Notes under the pieces: model-generated
Database searches by the model: none
Told to the model about the DNA's origin: nothing
The model's input: the letters and a program-made list of their open reading frames with translations, nothing else
Shown here: positions 26,142-34,828 of the stretch, piece by piece
How positions within the stretch are numbered: the stretch's first letter is position 1
Layout of the letters: each line of letters starts with the position of its first letter
Made by a program: the position numbers and the translations under genes
NCBI RefSeq assembly: GCF_008281175.1
Contig: NZ_CP036524.1
Coordinates: forward strand, 62,001-126,000
DNA: 64,000 nt
Reading direction: 5' to 3'
DNA from: [Clostridium] hylemonae DSM 15053
Lineage (GTDB): Bacteria; Bacillota; Clostridia; Lachnospirales; Lachnospiraceae

Positions 26142-26248
26142 TCCTTTTTGTCATCTCGTTATCGCGAAGGCGCAGCTATGGTGAGGCGCCATGAGGATAT
26201 TCTACCACTAACCGCCCGTATTTGAAAAGGTCTGTCTCACTTTTATGG

Positions 26249-27760
26249 TCAGACGCCGCTGCGCTCCAGTGTATCTGCAAGCTGCAGAAGATATGCGGTG
26301 ACCGAAGATTTTTCTTTCCGCTTAGGCGGTATCCTTCGGATGCAGCGTTCAAATGTAACAGATGCGGCATTGACGATACTTGCCTCGTCGCTCAGGCGGA
26401 AGCCTTTCTGATCCATCTGCACCATCCATGTATTCTGTTTGCACCAGCAGTTCATCTCCGGGATTGCAGGAAGGGGAGCATTATCTCCCTCCGATAAAAA
26501 GACGATCTCAAGGTTCTCATGTTTGTCAAGAGCGTCTGCCAGGCTGCGCAGGCAGCGCGCATACTGAGGTTTTGTCACATTTACCTGCCGGCCCCCCAGC
26601 AGAGTGAGACTGCAGCTGATGAACGGGGTCCGAAACGCCCGCCGCTCCATTTCTTCCAGCTGAAGTATCTGTACGATCCGTTCCGGCGCGTCTTCAAGTC
26701 CCCTGAACTGTGTGTGTACGATATCCCGCATTCTCTGGTTTACAATGAGACACTGGTCTGTGGTGGCCGGATCGATATGATTGCCTGTAAGGATCTCACT
26801 GAGAAGTTCCGACTGGGCGGAGACAAATGCCGGCGCCGGAAGATAGGCGTAGAGCGTCCCTCTCTTGCGTATGACTCGTATGTATTCCACCACATCCGCG
26901 CATTTTTCCACCGGAAAATTGACAAACAGCTTTTCGCAGCGGCTGATGACCGATTCTGCCATCGTCCAGTGCCGGATGATAGAAGGGGTGTCTGTGAATA
27001 CCATGGTCGTGGAGTTGTCCTGCCCGGCAGAGATACCTAAAAGCGAGATGGCTTTGTCGAGTATAAACTGGGAGAACTGGAATACATTTTCATCGTAGTA
27101 TTCATAGTAAAACCATTCCACATTACGGTGGAACAGCAGGAGGTTGCACATCTCAAAGAACCGGACAAACCGCTGGCGGTATGAAGAAAAATGAATTACA
27201 AAACGGGCAGAAAACCCACGTCCCAGCAGCACATTCATCTTTTCCGCAAAGTGCCTGACAAACGCTTCATCTTCTAATAGCCATCCGTATTCTTCCGAGT
27301 CTATAAAGATGATCCTTCCGGGTACGGGGAGCGTTTCCGCATAATCCAGAAGCTTTAGGACAGCGTGCCTGCGGCCGCTGTTCTGTTCACAGGAGCCGAT
27401 CTGTATTTTGGGCTGTATCCCCGGCGCGGTAAATTCTTTCAGGTTGGGCAGCGTAAGTTTTTCGCTGAAAAGCAGCTTCCGCACAAAAGGCTCAGGGGAT
27501 GAAGAGCCTTCAAGTCCTTCCAGAGGATATATTTCCGATAGAGCCTTTGAAAGAAGCTGATGGTCTGATTTTTCACTCACTTTCATTATGAATCTGATGA
27601 TATCTTCAAAATACATGGAATTGCTGTTCAGACTCCGGTCGCCGCTCTTCCATTTGCTCACAAGGCTGGCGTCCACATGGAGTTCTCTTGACAGCGACAC
27701 GGTCTGGATATTCAGGCATTCCATCAGGAAGCCGAGGGGGGAGAGTCTCTTTGTACGCAT
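26249..27760 (-). CDS. Large HTH regulator, divergent from the hydantoin/sarcosine cluster
   Basis: The 503-aa protein has an N-terminal XRE-type HTH (about residues 8-60, with LSRELHVDASLVSKWKSGDR). A long cytoplasmic part without a recognised domain follows; its YYEYYDENVFQFSQFILD and VNQRMRDIVHTQFRGLEDAP segments show no enzyme motif. A protein of the same layout is encoded at 52927, also upstream of a catabolic operon. GACAGGAGGAAGAT precedes the ATG. Divergence from the isochorismatase-fold gene across 258 bases makes it the likely regulator of that cluster; the ligand is unknown. Confidence 0.75.
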   Translation of the reverse strand: MRTKRLSPLGFLMECLNIQTVSLSRELHVDASLVSKWKSGDRSLNSNSMYFEDIIRFIMKVSEKSDHQLLSKALSEIYPLEGLEGSSSPEPFVRKLLFSEKLTLPNLKEFTAPGIQPKIQIGSCEQNSGRRHAVLKLLDYAETLPVPGRIIFIDSEEYGWLLEDEAFVRHFAEKMNVLLGRGFSARFVIHFSSYRQRFVRFFEMCNLLLFHRNVEWFYYEYYDENVFQFSQFILDKAISLLGISAGQDNSTTMVFTDTPSIIRHWTMAESVISRCEKLFVNFPVEKCADVVEYIRVIRKRGTLYAYLPAPAFVSAQSELLSEILTGNHIDPATTDQCLIVNQRMRDIVHTQFRGLEDAPERIVQILQLEEMERRAFRTPFISCSLTLLGGRQVNVTKPQYARCLRSLADALDKHENLEIVFLSEGDNAPLPAIPEMNCWCKQNTWMVQMDQKGFRLSDEASIVNAASVTFERCIRRIPPKRKEKSSVTAYLLQLADTLERSGV

Positions 27761-27851
27761 ATCTTCCTCCTGTCTCTGGTTTACTGTTCATACAAAATAA
27801 TTCGATTAAAATACTGATAATAAATTAAAATAAATAAAAGTGTCAATAAAG

Positions 27852-27873
27852 TGTCAGTGTATGGATGCTGACA
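27852..27873. promoter_or_regulatory. Inverted repeat, candidate operator
   Basis: TGTCAG (27852-27857) and CTGACA (27868-27873) form a dyad with a 10-base centre, in the divergent space between the large HTH regulator and the catabolic cluster. It lies about 40 bases before a TATAAT box. Binding by the regulator is inferred only from position. Confidence 0.35.
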
Positions 27874-27914
27874 TATAGACAAATAGGGTTGTAGAAAAGG
27901 ATTTGATTGATTAT

Positions 27915-27920
27915 TATAAT
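27915..27920 (+). promoter_or_regulatory. Candidate -10 box for the catabolic cluster
   Basis: TATAAT stands about 98 bases before the first gene of the cluster. No convincing -35 box at the usual distance is seen, which would fit an activator-dependent promoter. Confidence 0.35.
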
Positions 27921-28018
27921 AGCATAGAAAATAAAAGAAATAAACAACAGCGGAATATTTCTTTTATGCGGCGCCGCGAAAGCAACTGAATAACATTTTT
28001 GATCAGGAGGATCGTGAT

Positions 28019-28756
28019 ATGGCAGAAAATAAAGAGTATAAGTTTGTGGATCATTATGAGTTTGATGAGGAACTGCTTAAGCGGGCGTTTGCAGAAGCAA
28101 GAAAAATATATAAAGAACGCGGTTTTATGAGAAAGATGGGCTTTGGAAAGGCGCCTGCCATAACGACGGTGGATATGGCAAAAGCGTGGATGAGCGAAGG
28201 GCACGTATTTACGTGTGACCATTCAGAAGAGGTGTGCGCGGAAGCGCTTAAGGTTCTGGAAGCCGGAAGAAGATCAGGAGTGCCGATCTTCCACACGACG
28301 ACCGGGTACATAGGGGAGAAGCAGTGGGATCTTCCGAGATGGGACGAAAAGATCCCGATGAGCGCGCTTGACATAAATGACGACTGGCTGCAGATAGACC
28401 CGAAGCTCAAGCCGCAGCCGGAGGAACCGGTCATCCATAAAAAATATGCATCTAACTTTTTCGGGACACATCTTGCACAGACGTTGAATTTCCTGGGTGT
28501 TGATACGCTGATCGTTATGGGAGCCACCTCATGTGCCTGCGTGCGCCATACGGTCATGGATTCTACCGGATACGGCTTTAAGACTATCGTGCCGGAAGGA
28601 ACAGTAGGCGACCGCGTGCCGGGAGTTATCGAGTGGAACTTATTTGACATGGAGGCAAAATTCTGTGACGTGGTGCCTGTAGATGAAGTTGTACAGTATC
28701 TGGAAGGCATCGACGCGTCTGTCTACCGGAAGCATGAAAGACTGTATGATAAATAG
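28019..28756 (+). CDS. Isochorismatase-fold cysteine hydrolase, N-carbamoylsarcosine amidase-like
   Basis: The 245-aa protein shows the Asp-Lys-Cys triad of this superfamily: D52 in TTVDMAKAW, a lysine at 141-142 in VIHKKYASNFFGT, and C174 in ATSCACVRHT. The motif before VR agrees with the catalytic cysteine of N-carbamoylsarcosine amidohydrolase. That enzyme turns N-carbamoylsarcosine into sarcosine, CO2 and ammonia. Related folds include isochorismatase and nicotinamidase, so the assignment rests partly on the neighbours: a hydantoinase and both subunits of an Stickland-type reductase component B follow. ATCAGGAGGATCGTGAT precedes the ATG. First gene of the putative operon. Confidence 0.82.
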   Translation: MAENKEYKFVDHYEFDEELLKRAFAEARKIYKERGFMRKMGFGKAPAITTVDMAKAWMSEGHVFTCDHSEEVCAEALKVLEAGRRSGVPIFHTTTGYIGEKQWDLPRWDEKIPMSALDINDDWLQIDPKLKPQPEEPVIHKKYASNFFGTHLAQTLNFLGVDTLIVMGATSCACVRHTVMDSTGYGFKTIVPEGTVGDRVPGVIEWNLFDMEAKFCDVVPVDEVVQYLEGIDASVYRKHERLYDK

Positions 28757-28766
28757 TGACTGAATC

Positions 28767-28798
28767 AAAAGGGGACATTGTGCGGAATGTCCCCTTTT
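28767..28798 (+). terminator. Hairpin between amidase and hydantoinase genes
   Basis: AAAAGGGGACATT (28767-28779) pairs perfectly with AATGTCCCCTTTT (28786-28798) around GTGCGG. It looks like a terminator, yet the next gene of the cluster begins only 17 bases later. It may reduce readthrough, or act as a processing or stability site. A similar hairpin precedes the next gene pair at 30307. Confidence 0.65.
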
Positions 28799-28815
28799 TA
28801 GAAAAGGAGGGTACT

Positions 28816-30207
28816 ATGAGAACATTGATCAGAAATGGAACGGTTGTGACCTCTGTAAATGAGTATGAGGCGGATATCTATATTGAGGACGGTATTATAA
28901 AGGAGATCGGGAAAAACATAAGCCGGGACGCAGAAGAAATCATCCATGCAGAAGGGAAACTGATCTTCCCGGGCGGGGTGGATGAACATGTGCACTATGG
29001 ATCATTCGGCGGCCGCCTCTTTGAGACGACAGATGCCGCAGCGGCCGGCGGCACGACGACGATCGTCGACTTTGCGCCGCAGGAAAAAGGAGTGCCGCTC
29101 ATTGACGCGATCAAAAAGCAGGCGGCGAAGGCGCAGGGAACCGCCTGTGTCGACTTTGCCTTTCACGGGATCATCATGGACCCGAAAGAATCTGTGTTTG
29201 AGGAGATCGCGCAGCTTCCGGAAGTCGGCGTGTCAACACTTAAGCTTTTTATGGCATACAAGGGCACTGATTTTTATTCCGACGATGAATCTATATTGAA
29301 GGCCATGATGAAGGCCAGGGAATGCGGCGTCACAATGATGGTGCATGCAGAAAATGCGGACATCATCAATGTGCTGCAGAAAAAGTATCTTGCGGAGGGA
29401 CATACGGAGCCGGTGTACCACTATTATTCCAGGCCGCCGGTGGCGGAAGAAGAGGCGACAAAGCGGGCCATCGCTCTGGCCAGGACGGCAGACTGCCCGC
29501 TCTATGTCGTCCACGTCAGTGTGAAAGAAGCGATGGAGGCCATCAGGGAGGCTTATACGCAGGGGTATCCTGTATTTGGGGAGACATGTACCCATTACCT
29601 CACTCTGACGACCGAGTATCTGGCAAAGCCGGACTTTGAAGGGGCAAAATATGTGTGCGCCCCGCCGCTTCGGCCGCAGAAACATGTGGACGCGCTTTGG
29701 GAGGCAGTACAGAAAGGATGGCTTCAGGCGGTCGGTTCCGACCACTGCGCGCTGGAGGGCGGTTTTGAGACAAAGAAAAGAGGACTCGGCGACTTTACAA
29801 AGATACCAAACGGATGTCCGGGCGTACAGGACCGTCTTGCGATGCTCTGGACGGAAGGGGTATGCAAGGGGCGGATCACCCGTCAGAAGTTTATAGAGCT
29901 TTTTGCCACCATGCCGGCGAAAGTGGTGGGACTTTACCCGCAGAAAGGGGAGATCGCCGCAGGTTCAGACGCAGATCTGGTAATATTTGATCCGGACTAT
30001 GAGGGCGTTATCCGGAATGAAGACAGCCTGCACGGAATAGACTACAGTCCATTTGAAGGATTTCCGGTAAAAGGACGTCCGGAACAAGTATACCTCCGGG
30101 GAAAAAAGATTGCCGAAAACGGCAGATTTATCGGGCCGAAAGGTGAAGGAAAATGGCAGAAGTGCAGGCCGTACGCCATGTGTTATGATTATTTCTCCTT
30201 GAACTGA
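28816..30207 (+). CDS. Dihydropyrimidinase-type hydantoinase
   Basis: The 463-aa protein has the full metal-site pattern of cyclic amidohydrolases. H58 and H60 lie in GGVDEHVHYG, the carboxylated lysine K143 in STLKLFMAYKG, then histidines in MVHAENAD and YVVHVSVKEA, and aspartate in GSDHCALEGGF. Such ATP-independent enzymes open hydantoin or dihydropyrimidine rings to N-carbamoyl acids. Placed after a carbamoylsarcosine amidase-like gene and before sarcosine/glycine reductase genes, N-methylhydantoin is an attractive substrate; dihydropyrimidines or other hydantoins are alternatives. ATG 28816 follows AAAAGGAGGGTACT; the longer frame from 28756 crosses the hairpin and is rejected. Confidence 0.9.
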   Translation: MRTLIRNGTVVTSVNEYEADIYIEDGIIKEIGKNISRDAEEIIHAEGKLIFPGGVDEHVHYGSFGGRLFETTDAAAAGGTTTIVDFAPQEKGVPLIDAIKKQAAKAQGTACVDFAFHGIIMDPKESVFEEIAQLPEVGVSTLKLFMAYKGTDFYSDDESILKAMMKARECGVTMMVHAENADIINVLQKKYLAEGHTEPVYHYYSRPPVAEEEATKRAIALARTADCPLYVVHVSVKEAMEAIREAYTQGYPVFGETCTHYLTLTTEYLAKPDFEGAKYVCAPPLRPQKHVDALWEAVQKGWLQAVGSDHCALEGGFETKKRGLGDFTKIPNGCPGVQDRLAMLWTEGVCKGRITRQKFIELFATMPAKVVGLYPQKGEIAAGSDADLVIFDPDYEGVIRNEDSLHGIDYSPFEGFPVKGRPEQVYLRGKKIAENGRFIGPKGEGKWQKCRPYAMCYDYFSLN

Positions 30208-30306
30208 TATCGGAAAAATGTCCAATATACCGGAAAAGAGTTGCAAAAAATGAATTATTAGACTATTATTAAATTATAAAGAAATCGGCAGTTAATTTAT
30301 GACTTG

Positions 30307-30335
30307 AGGGGGCATTATTCTTAATGTCCCCTTTT
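30307..30335 (+). terminator. Hairpin between hydantoinase and reductase genes
   Basis: AGGGGGCATT (30307-30316) pairs with AATGTCCCCT (30323-30332), one G-U pair, and TTT follows. The arms are nearly those of the hairpin at 28767. As there, a ribosome site (AAAAGGAGGG) lies a few bases downstream. Confidence 0.6.
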
Positions 30336-30352
30336 GAAAAGGAGGGAAAGAA

Positions 30353-31639
30353 GTGAAACTGGAACTGGGAAAAATATTTATTCATGATGTTCAGTTTGCA
30401 GAGCGGACTTATGTGGAGAACGGCACACTCTACGTATGCAGGCAGGAGATCATCAGCCTTGTGCTGGAGGACGACCGGCTCGTGTCGGCGGACGTGGATC
30501 TGGCGAAGCCGGGAGAGTCTGTGCGGATCGCGCCGGTGAAGGATGTCATTGAGCCCCGGGTAAAAGTGGAGGGAGACGGAGGGCTTTTTCCGGGAATCAT
30601 TAACAAGGTCAGACAGGTCGGAGCGGGAAGGACGCATGCGCTCGTGGGGGCAGCGGTCGTCACGTCGGGAAGGATCGTAGGGTTTCAGGAAGGTATCATC
30701 GACATGTCCGGGGAGGCGGCAAAGTATACGCCGTTTTCCAGGACAAATAATGTGTGTGTCATTTTCCGGGCAAAAGAAGGCATTGACGCCCATGAACACG
30801 AGACGGCAGGCCGTCTGGCAGGACTTAAGGTGGCCGCGTATATCGGAGAGGCGGCGAGGGAGCTGACGCCGGACGAGATCGTCACCTATGAAACAAAGCC
30901 TTATCTGGAGCAGATCGCGGAGTATCCGGATCTCCCGAAGGTTGGGTATATCCATATGCTCCAGTCACAGGGACTGCTTCATGACACGTACTATTACGGA
31001 GTTGACGCGAAGAAATTTATTCCGACGTTTATGTATCCTACAGAGATCATGGACGGGGCGATCGTAAGCGGCAATTGTGTGGCGCCGTGCGACAAGGTGA
31101 CAACGTTCCATCATCTGAACAACCCGGTCATTGAGGACCTGTACAAACAGCACGGGAAGGATCTGAACTTTATCGGTGTCATACTGACGAATGAAAATGT
31201 ATTTCTGGCCGATAAGGAGCGGTGCTCTGATATGGTGGGCAAGCTCGTTGAATTCCTTGGGCTTGACGGCGTGATCATCACGGAGGAAGGATATGGCAAT
31301 CCGGATACGGATCTGATGATGAACTGCAGGAAAGCAACCGCGGCGGGGGCGAAAGTAGTCCTCATAACCGATGAATTCCCCGGGCGCGACGGGAAGTCCC
31401 AGTCGCTTGCGGACGCGGTTCCTGAGGCTGACACCGTAGTATCATGCGGGCAGGGGAATCTTATCATTCATTTCCCGCCGATGGATAAAGTGATAGGCAC
31501 GCTGGAATTTGTAGAGACGATGATCGGCGGTTACGAGGGAAGCCTGAAACCGGACGGAAGCATTGATGCGGAACTTCAGATCATCATAGCCTCCACGATA
31601 GCGAACGGCTATAATCACCTGGCTGCGCGCACTTACTAG
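30353..31639 (+). CDS. Glycine/sarcosine/betaine reductase component B, proprotein subunit (GrdE/GrdG/GrdI family)
   Basis: The 428-aa protein is a full-length member of the family whose precursor is cut to yield a pyruvoyl-bearing subunit. MKLELGKIFIHDVQFAERTY at the start, YIHMLQSQGLLHDTYYYG and DGAIVSGNCVAPCDK near the middle are diagnostic. The likely cleavage point is Asn241-Cys242, in SGNC. Component B binds the substrate amine and passes the carboxymethyl group to the selenoprotein GrdA. Whether glycine, sarcosine or betaine is used cannot be read directly; the preceding amidase and hydantoinase genes favour sarcosine (GrdG). It starts at GTG 30353 after AAAAGGAGGG. The selenoprotein partner follows after 17 bases. 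Confidence 0.93.
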   Translation: MKLELGKIFIHDVQFAERTYVENGTLYVCRQEIISLVLEDDRLVSADVDLAKPGESVRIAPVKDVIEPRVKVEGDGGLFPGIINKVRQVGAGRTHALVGAAVVTSGRIVGFQEGIIDMSGEAAKYTPFSRTNNVCVIFRAKEGIDAHEHETAGRLAGLKVAAYIGEAARELTPDEIVTYETKPYLEQIAEYPDLPKVGYIHMLQSQGLLHDTYYYGVDAKKFIPTFMYPTEIMDGAIVSGNCVAPCDKVTTFHHLNNPVIEDLYKQHGKDLNFIGVILTNENVFLADKERCSDMVGKLVEFLGLDGVIITEEGYGNPDTDLMMNCRKATAAGAKVVLITDEFPGRDGKSQSLADAVPEADTVVSCGQGNLIIHFPPMDKVIGTLEFVETMIGGYEGSLKPDGSIDAELQIIIASTIANGYNHLAARTY

Positions 31640-31656
31640 GAAGGGAGGAGCTTTGA

Positions 31657-32967
31657 ATGTCAAAAATAAAGATCGTTCATTATATTAACAACTTTTTCGC
31701 CGGAGCCGGCGGGGAAGAGGCGGCAGGCATGGCCCCGGAACTCCGGGAAGGCGCGGTGGGACCCGGGCTTGCGCTCATGCAGGCGTTCGGCGAGGAGTAT
31801 GAGATCGCTGCGACCGTTGTATGCGGCGACAATTATTTCGGCGAACATCTCGAGGAGGCGAAAGAAGAGATCCTCCGTATGATAGAGCCTTACGGACCTG
31901 ACCTCTTTATCGCGGGACCTGCGTTTAACGCAGGCAGGTACGGAGTAGCCTGCGGCACGATGGCGCTGGCCGCGGAGGAAAGATTCGGTATCCCTGTATT
32001 GACAGGGATGTATGAGGAGAATCCGGGGGCCGATATGTTCCGGAAAGATCTGATCATCGTGAGGACGAAGAATTCCGCGGCGGGCATGCGCCAGGCTGTC
32101 CCGGTGATGAAAGCCATCGCAGAGAAGCTGGTAAAGGGAGAAGAACTGCTCGGACCGTCGGAGGAAGGGTATCTGGAACGGGGGATACGTGTCAATTATT
32201 TTCATGAAAAGCGGGGTTCCGAGAGAGCGGTCGATCTGCTTGTGAAGAAGATGAACGGGGAAGATTGTCCGACGGAATATCCGATGCCGGTGTTTGACCG
32301 TGTGCCGCCCCTGCCGCCGGTGGAGGATGTGAGCAAGATCAAGATCGCGGTCGTGACATCCGGGGGTATCGTGCCGCAGGGCAATCCGGATCATATCGAA
32401 TCCTCCAGCGCCACAAAATACGGCATATACAGTATCAAGGGGATGGACCATATGGATAAGGCGGATTTTATGACGATCCACGGAGGGTATGACAGAGCGT
32501 TTGTCACGGAAGATCCGGATCTGGTAGTACCACTTGACGTGCTGCGCGAGATGGAGAAAGAGGGGGGTATCGGCGAACTGGCGGATTATTTTATCACGAC
32601 GACGGGGACCGGGACATCGACAGGAAATGCAAAGGGATTCGGCAAAGACTTTGTGAAGAAGCTTCTGGATGACAATATCGGGGCTGTCATTCTGACTTCC
32701 ACGTGAGGCACCTGCACACGTTGCGGCGCAACGATGGTAAAAGAGATCGAACGCGCGGGGATCCCTGTCGTACATATCGCTACCGTTGTTCCGATCTCAC
32801 TGACGATCGGGGCAAACAGGATCGTACCTGCAGTCGGGATCCCATATCCGCTCGGAGACCCGAACCTTGGAGAAGAAAAGAGCAGAAAGATAAGGCGTGA
32901 ACTCGTTGAACGGGCGCTCGGGGCGCTCATGACACCGGTGGAAGAACAGACGGTATTCGAGAAATAG
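31657..32967 (+). CDS. Selenoprotein subunit of glycine/sarcosine/betaine reductase component B (GrdB/GrdF/GrdH family)
   Basis: Read through the in-frame TGA at 32704-32706, the gene encodes 436 aa. Before the TGA stands NIGAVILTST, after it GTCTRCGATMVKEIERAGIP, the known surroundings of the selenocysteine in this family; it is residue 350. The start region KIKIVHYINNFFAGAGGEE and SGGIVPQGNPDHIESSSATK are also typical. Stopping at TGA would remove 87 residues and the active site. A small hairpin (CGTTGC/GCAACG at 32719-32733) lies 12 bases beyond the TGA, where a bacterial SECIS is expected. The enzyme converts the substrate amine to a carboxymethyl selenoether. Neighbours favour sarcosine (GrdF). 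GrdA, GrdC, GrdD and Sel genes are not in the window. Confidence 0.94.
32719..32733 (+). promoter_or_regulatory. Candidate SECIS hairpin
   Basis: CGTTGC (32719-32724) pairs with GCAACG (32728-32733) around GGC, beginning 12 bases after the in-frame TGA. Distance and coding location fit bacterial SECIS elements bound by SelB, though the short loop lacks a clear GGTC-type apex. Confidence 0.5.
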
Positions 32968-32998
32968 CATCGAAAGCAAAAAAAGTAAGACAGGTGTA

Positions 32999-33027
32999 TT
33001 GACAAAACAAGCTGGATACGTTAATAT
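32999..33027 (+). promoter_or_regulatory. Promoter of tRNA-Arg
   Basis: TTGACA (32999-33004), a 17-base spacer and TAATAT (33022-33027) make a near-consensus housekeeping promoter about 35 bases before tRNA-Arg. It may also serve the GGDEF gene downstream by readthrough. Confidence 0.8.
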
Positions 33028-33061
33028 TATATACGTTGCAAATAAGCAATGTATATAATAT

Positions 33062-33135
33062 GTGGGCGTAGCTCAGCTGGATAGAGCGTTTGGCTACGGA
33101 CCAAAAGGTCGGGGGTTCGAATCCTCTCGCCCACG
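33062..33135 (+). tRNA. tRNA-Arg (anticodon ACG)
   Basis: Acceptor GTGGGCG pairs with CGCCCAC, the anticodon arm TTTGGCTACGGACCAAA presents ACG, and the T arm has GGTTCGAAT. A single tRNA gene between two operons; CCA is not encoded. Confidence 0.95.
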
Positions 33136-33140
33136 CTGAA

Positions 33141-33178
33141 AAGCCTTTGTATGACAAAAGTCTGCAAAGGCTTTTTTT
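33141..33178 (+). terminator. Rho-independent terminator after tRNA-Arg
   Basis: AAGCCTTTG (33141-33149) pairs with CAAAGGCTT (33165-33173) and is followed by a run of T residues. Confidence 0.85.
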
Positions 33179-33266
33179 TATTTCTATTGCGAAAGAGGAA
33201 GTGTTGCCTTATAATTATATGGATAAGGTTCCAAGAAACAGCCTGAAAGGAGAACCGGTAATTAAT

Positions 33267-34820
33267 ATGAGACGGAAAGATAAAAAGAAAAAAGGAGATC
33301 AGTGGGGGATATCGTTCTCTCCCATCATACGTTACAGCCTGGTGTTCTGTATACTGGTCGTGGCGATCATCTTCCTCGGAGGGGGCGTGCTGTCGGTCAG
33401 CCGGATGAAGTCAGATGCGGAAGCTTCGCTTCACAGCAGCCAGGCACAAATATCACAGCGGGTCAACGAAGCGATCCAGCTGCTGGAGTCTCTGGCTGGA
33501 TTTCCGGATTATTACGATCCCGGACTCCCTGCCATAGATAAGGTAAAAAGGCTGGATCAGATGAGTCCATATTTTGGCTTTATGATGCTCTGCTATGTAG
33601 ATGAAAATATCATAGTCTATTCTGACGGGGATGAACCGGCCAGCCTCGCCAGCAGGGATTACATGCAGCGGCTGTTTTCAACCGGGCAGCGGCAGGTTAC
33701 AGACAGCTTTGCGGCAGGCGCTGACGGTACGACGCTCAATTACACAGTGGCTGTTCCTCTGATCGACCGGCAGGGAAGTATTACAGGAGCTCTGTTCAGC
33801 GCGATCTACTTTGATGAAGCTGTGCAGATCCTGGAGGAATCAGCAGGGAATCTGGACGCTGACGCAACTTTGATCGGCACCCGGGGACAGATCATGTCAT
33901 CTACGGCAGGGCTGCCTTACGGCGACTCCGTGATGGATGTTCTGCGGGACGATATACTTTTCGGCACGACATCAGACGAACTGGAAGAACTGCTTCTTGC
34001 CGCGCATCCGGGTGATTACTGGAGTATTCAAAATGGAAGTCTCTGCTATACGACATATCAGCGTGTGGATAACACGAACTGGGATATTCTCTGTACGGTC
34101 AGCTTTGGAAGCGCGTTTTCGCAGATACTCCCATCTCTGGCGATGGTTGCGCTCCTTACTGCATTTGCATGCGTTGTACTGATGATGTTCGTGCGGAATT
34201 ACATAGCAAAACAGATGCTCGTTGTAGATATGCTCGTACATTCGATGGAAGAACTGGAAAAAAGAATCTATCAGAATGAATCGCCTGAAAATGTTGATTT
34301 TAAAGAAATCCTGCGTCTGACCGGGGAAGGCCTCTCTGACAGTCTGACCGGCGTAGTCACGCGTTCCGTGTTTCTCAATAAGGCGGAGGCACAACTGAAG
34401 AATGCAGATCGGAATATGGTCCAGGCGCTGTTCTTTGTCGATATGGATAACCTTAAATATATAAATGACACATGCGGTCATGAAGGCGGAGATATCGCGC
34501 TGAAAAGTATAGGATATATTCTGCGGGAGTATGAAAAGAAATATGACGGAGTTGTAGGGCGGTACGGCGGAGACGAGTTCCTGATGCTGCTGACGGGCCT
34601 GGATGACAGGAAGGAACTCAACGATGTATTAGATGGTCTCGTCCTGCGCTTCCAGTCTAAAATACAGTCGGGAGACCGGAATATTCCGGTACAGTGCAGC
34701 ATAGGTGTGTCCATATACGAACCTGGTATGGATCTGGAACGGATGGTCCTTGATGCGGACGAGGCGCTTTACCATGTGAAGCAGAACGGAAAAGGATACT
34801 ATCATATTCATCAGAATTGA
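33267..34820 (+). CDS. Membrane diguanylate cyclase (Cache-type sensor, GGDEF)
   Basis: The 517-aa protein has an N-terminal membrane segment (about 18-42), an extracytoplasmic Cache-like sensor (about 43-290), a second membrane segment (about 295-315) and a C-terminal GGDEF domain. This domain starts at SLTGVVTRSVFLNKAEAQLK and has intact GGDEF at 434-438. It should make cyclic di-GMP in response to an outside ligand. ATG 33267 is preceded by GAAAGGAGAACC at a long spacing; earlier in-frame starts reach into tRNA-Arg and are unlikely. It leads a run of five signalling genes on the same strand, nine bases from the next. Confidence 0.9.
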   Translation: MRRKDKKKKGDQWGISFSPIIRYSLVFCILVVAIIFLGGGVLSVSRMKSDAEASLHSSQAQISQRVNEAIQLLESLAGFPDYYDPGLPAIDKVKRLDQMSPYFGFMMLCYVDENIIVYSDGDEPASLASRDYMQRLFSTGQRQVTDSFAAGADGTTLNYTVAVPLIDRQGSITGALFSAIYFDEAVQILEESAGNLDADATLIGTRGQIMSSTAGLPYGDSVMDVLRDDILFGTTSDELEELLLAAHPGDYWSIQNGSLCYTTYQRVDNTNWDILCTVSFGSAFSQILPSLAMVALLTAFACVVLMMFVRNYIAKQMLVVDMLVHSMEELEKRIYQNESPENVDFKEILRLTGEGLSDSLTGVVTRSVFLNKAEAQLKNADRNMVQALFFVDMDNLKYINDTCGHEGGDIALKSIGYILREYEKKYDGVVGRYGGDEFLMLLTGLDDRKELNDVLDGLVLRFQSKIQSGDRNIPVQCSIGVSIYEPGMDLERMVLDADEALYHVKQNGKGYYHIHQN

Positions 34821-34828
34821 GGATTATA

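Noticed and set aside
31657-32706. A complete 349-aa protein followed by a separate 77-aa ORF at 32734
   Set aside because: The TGA is flanked by the conserved selenocysteine context of GrdB/F/H; the two pieces are one selenoprotein gene.
31660-32775. 371-codon minus-strand frame opposite the Grd selenoprotein gene
   Set aside because: It is a shadow of the Grd gene with no start signal and no recognisable protein features.
33090-33266. Extended N-terminus of the GGDEF protein
   Set aside because: The extension begins inside tRNA-Arg and crosses its terminator, so translation must start later.
33138-33266. Cyclic-di-GMP riboswitch upstream of the signalling genes
   Set aside because: I looked for a GEMM-type core before the GGDEF, EAL and HD-GYP genes at 33.2, 17.2 and 57.8 kb and saw none.
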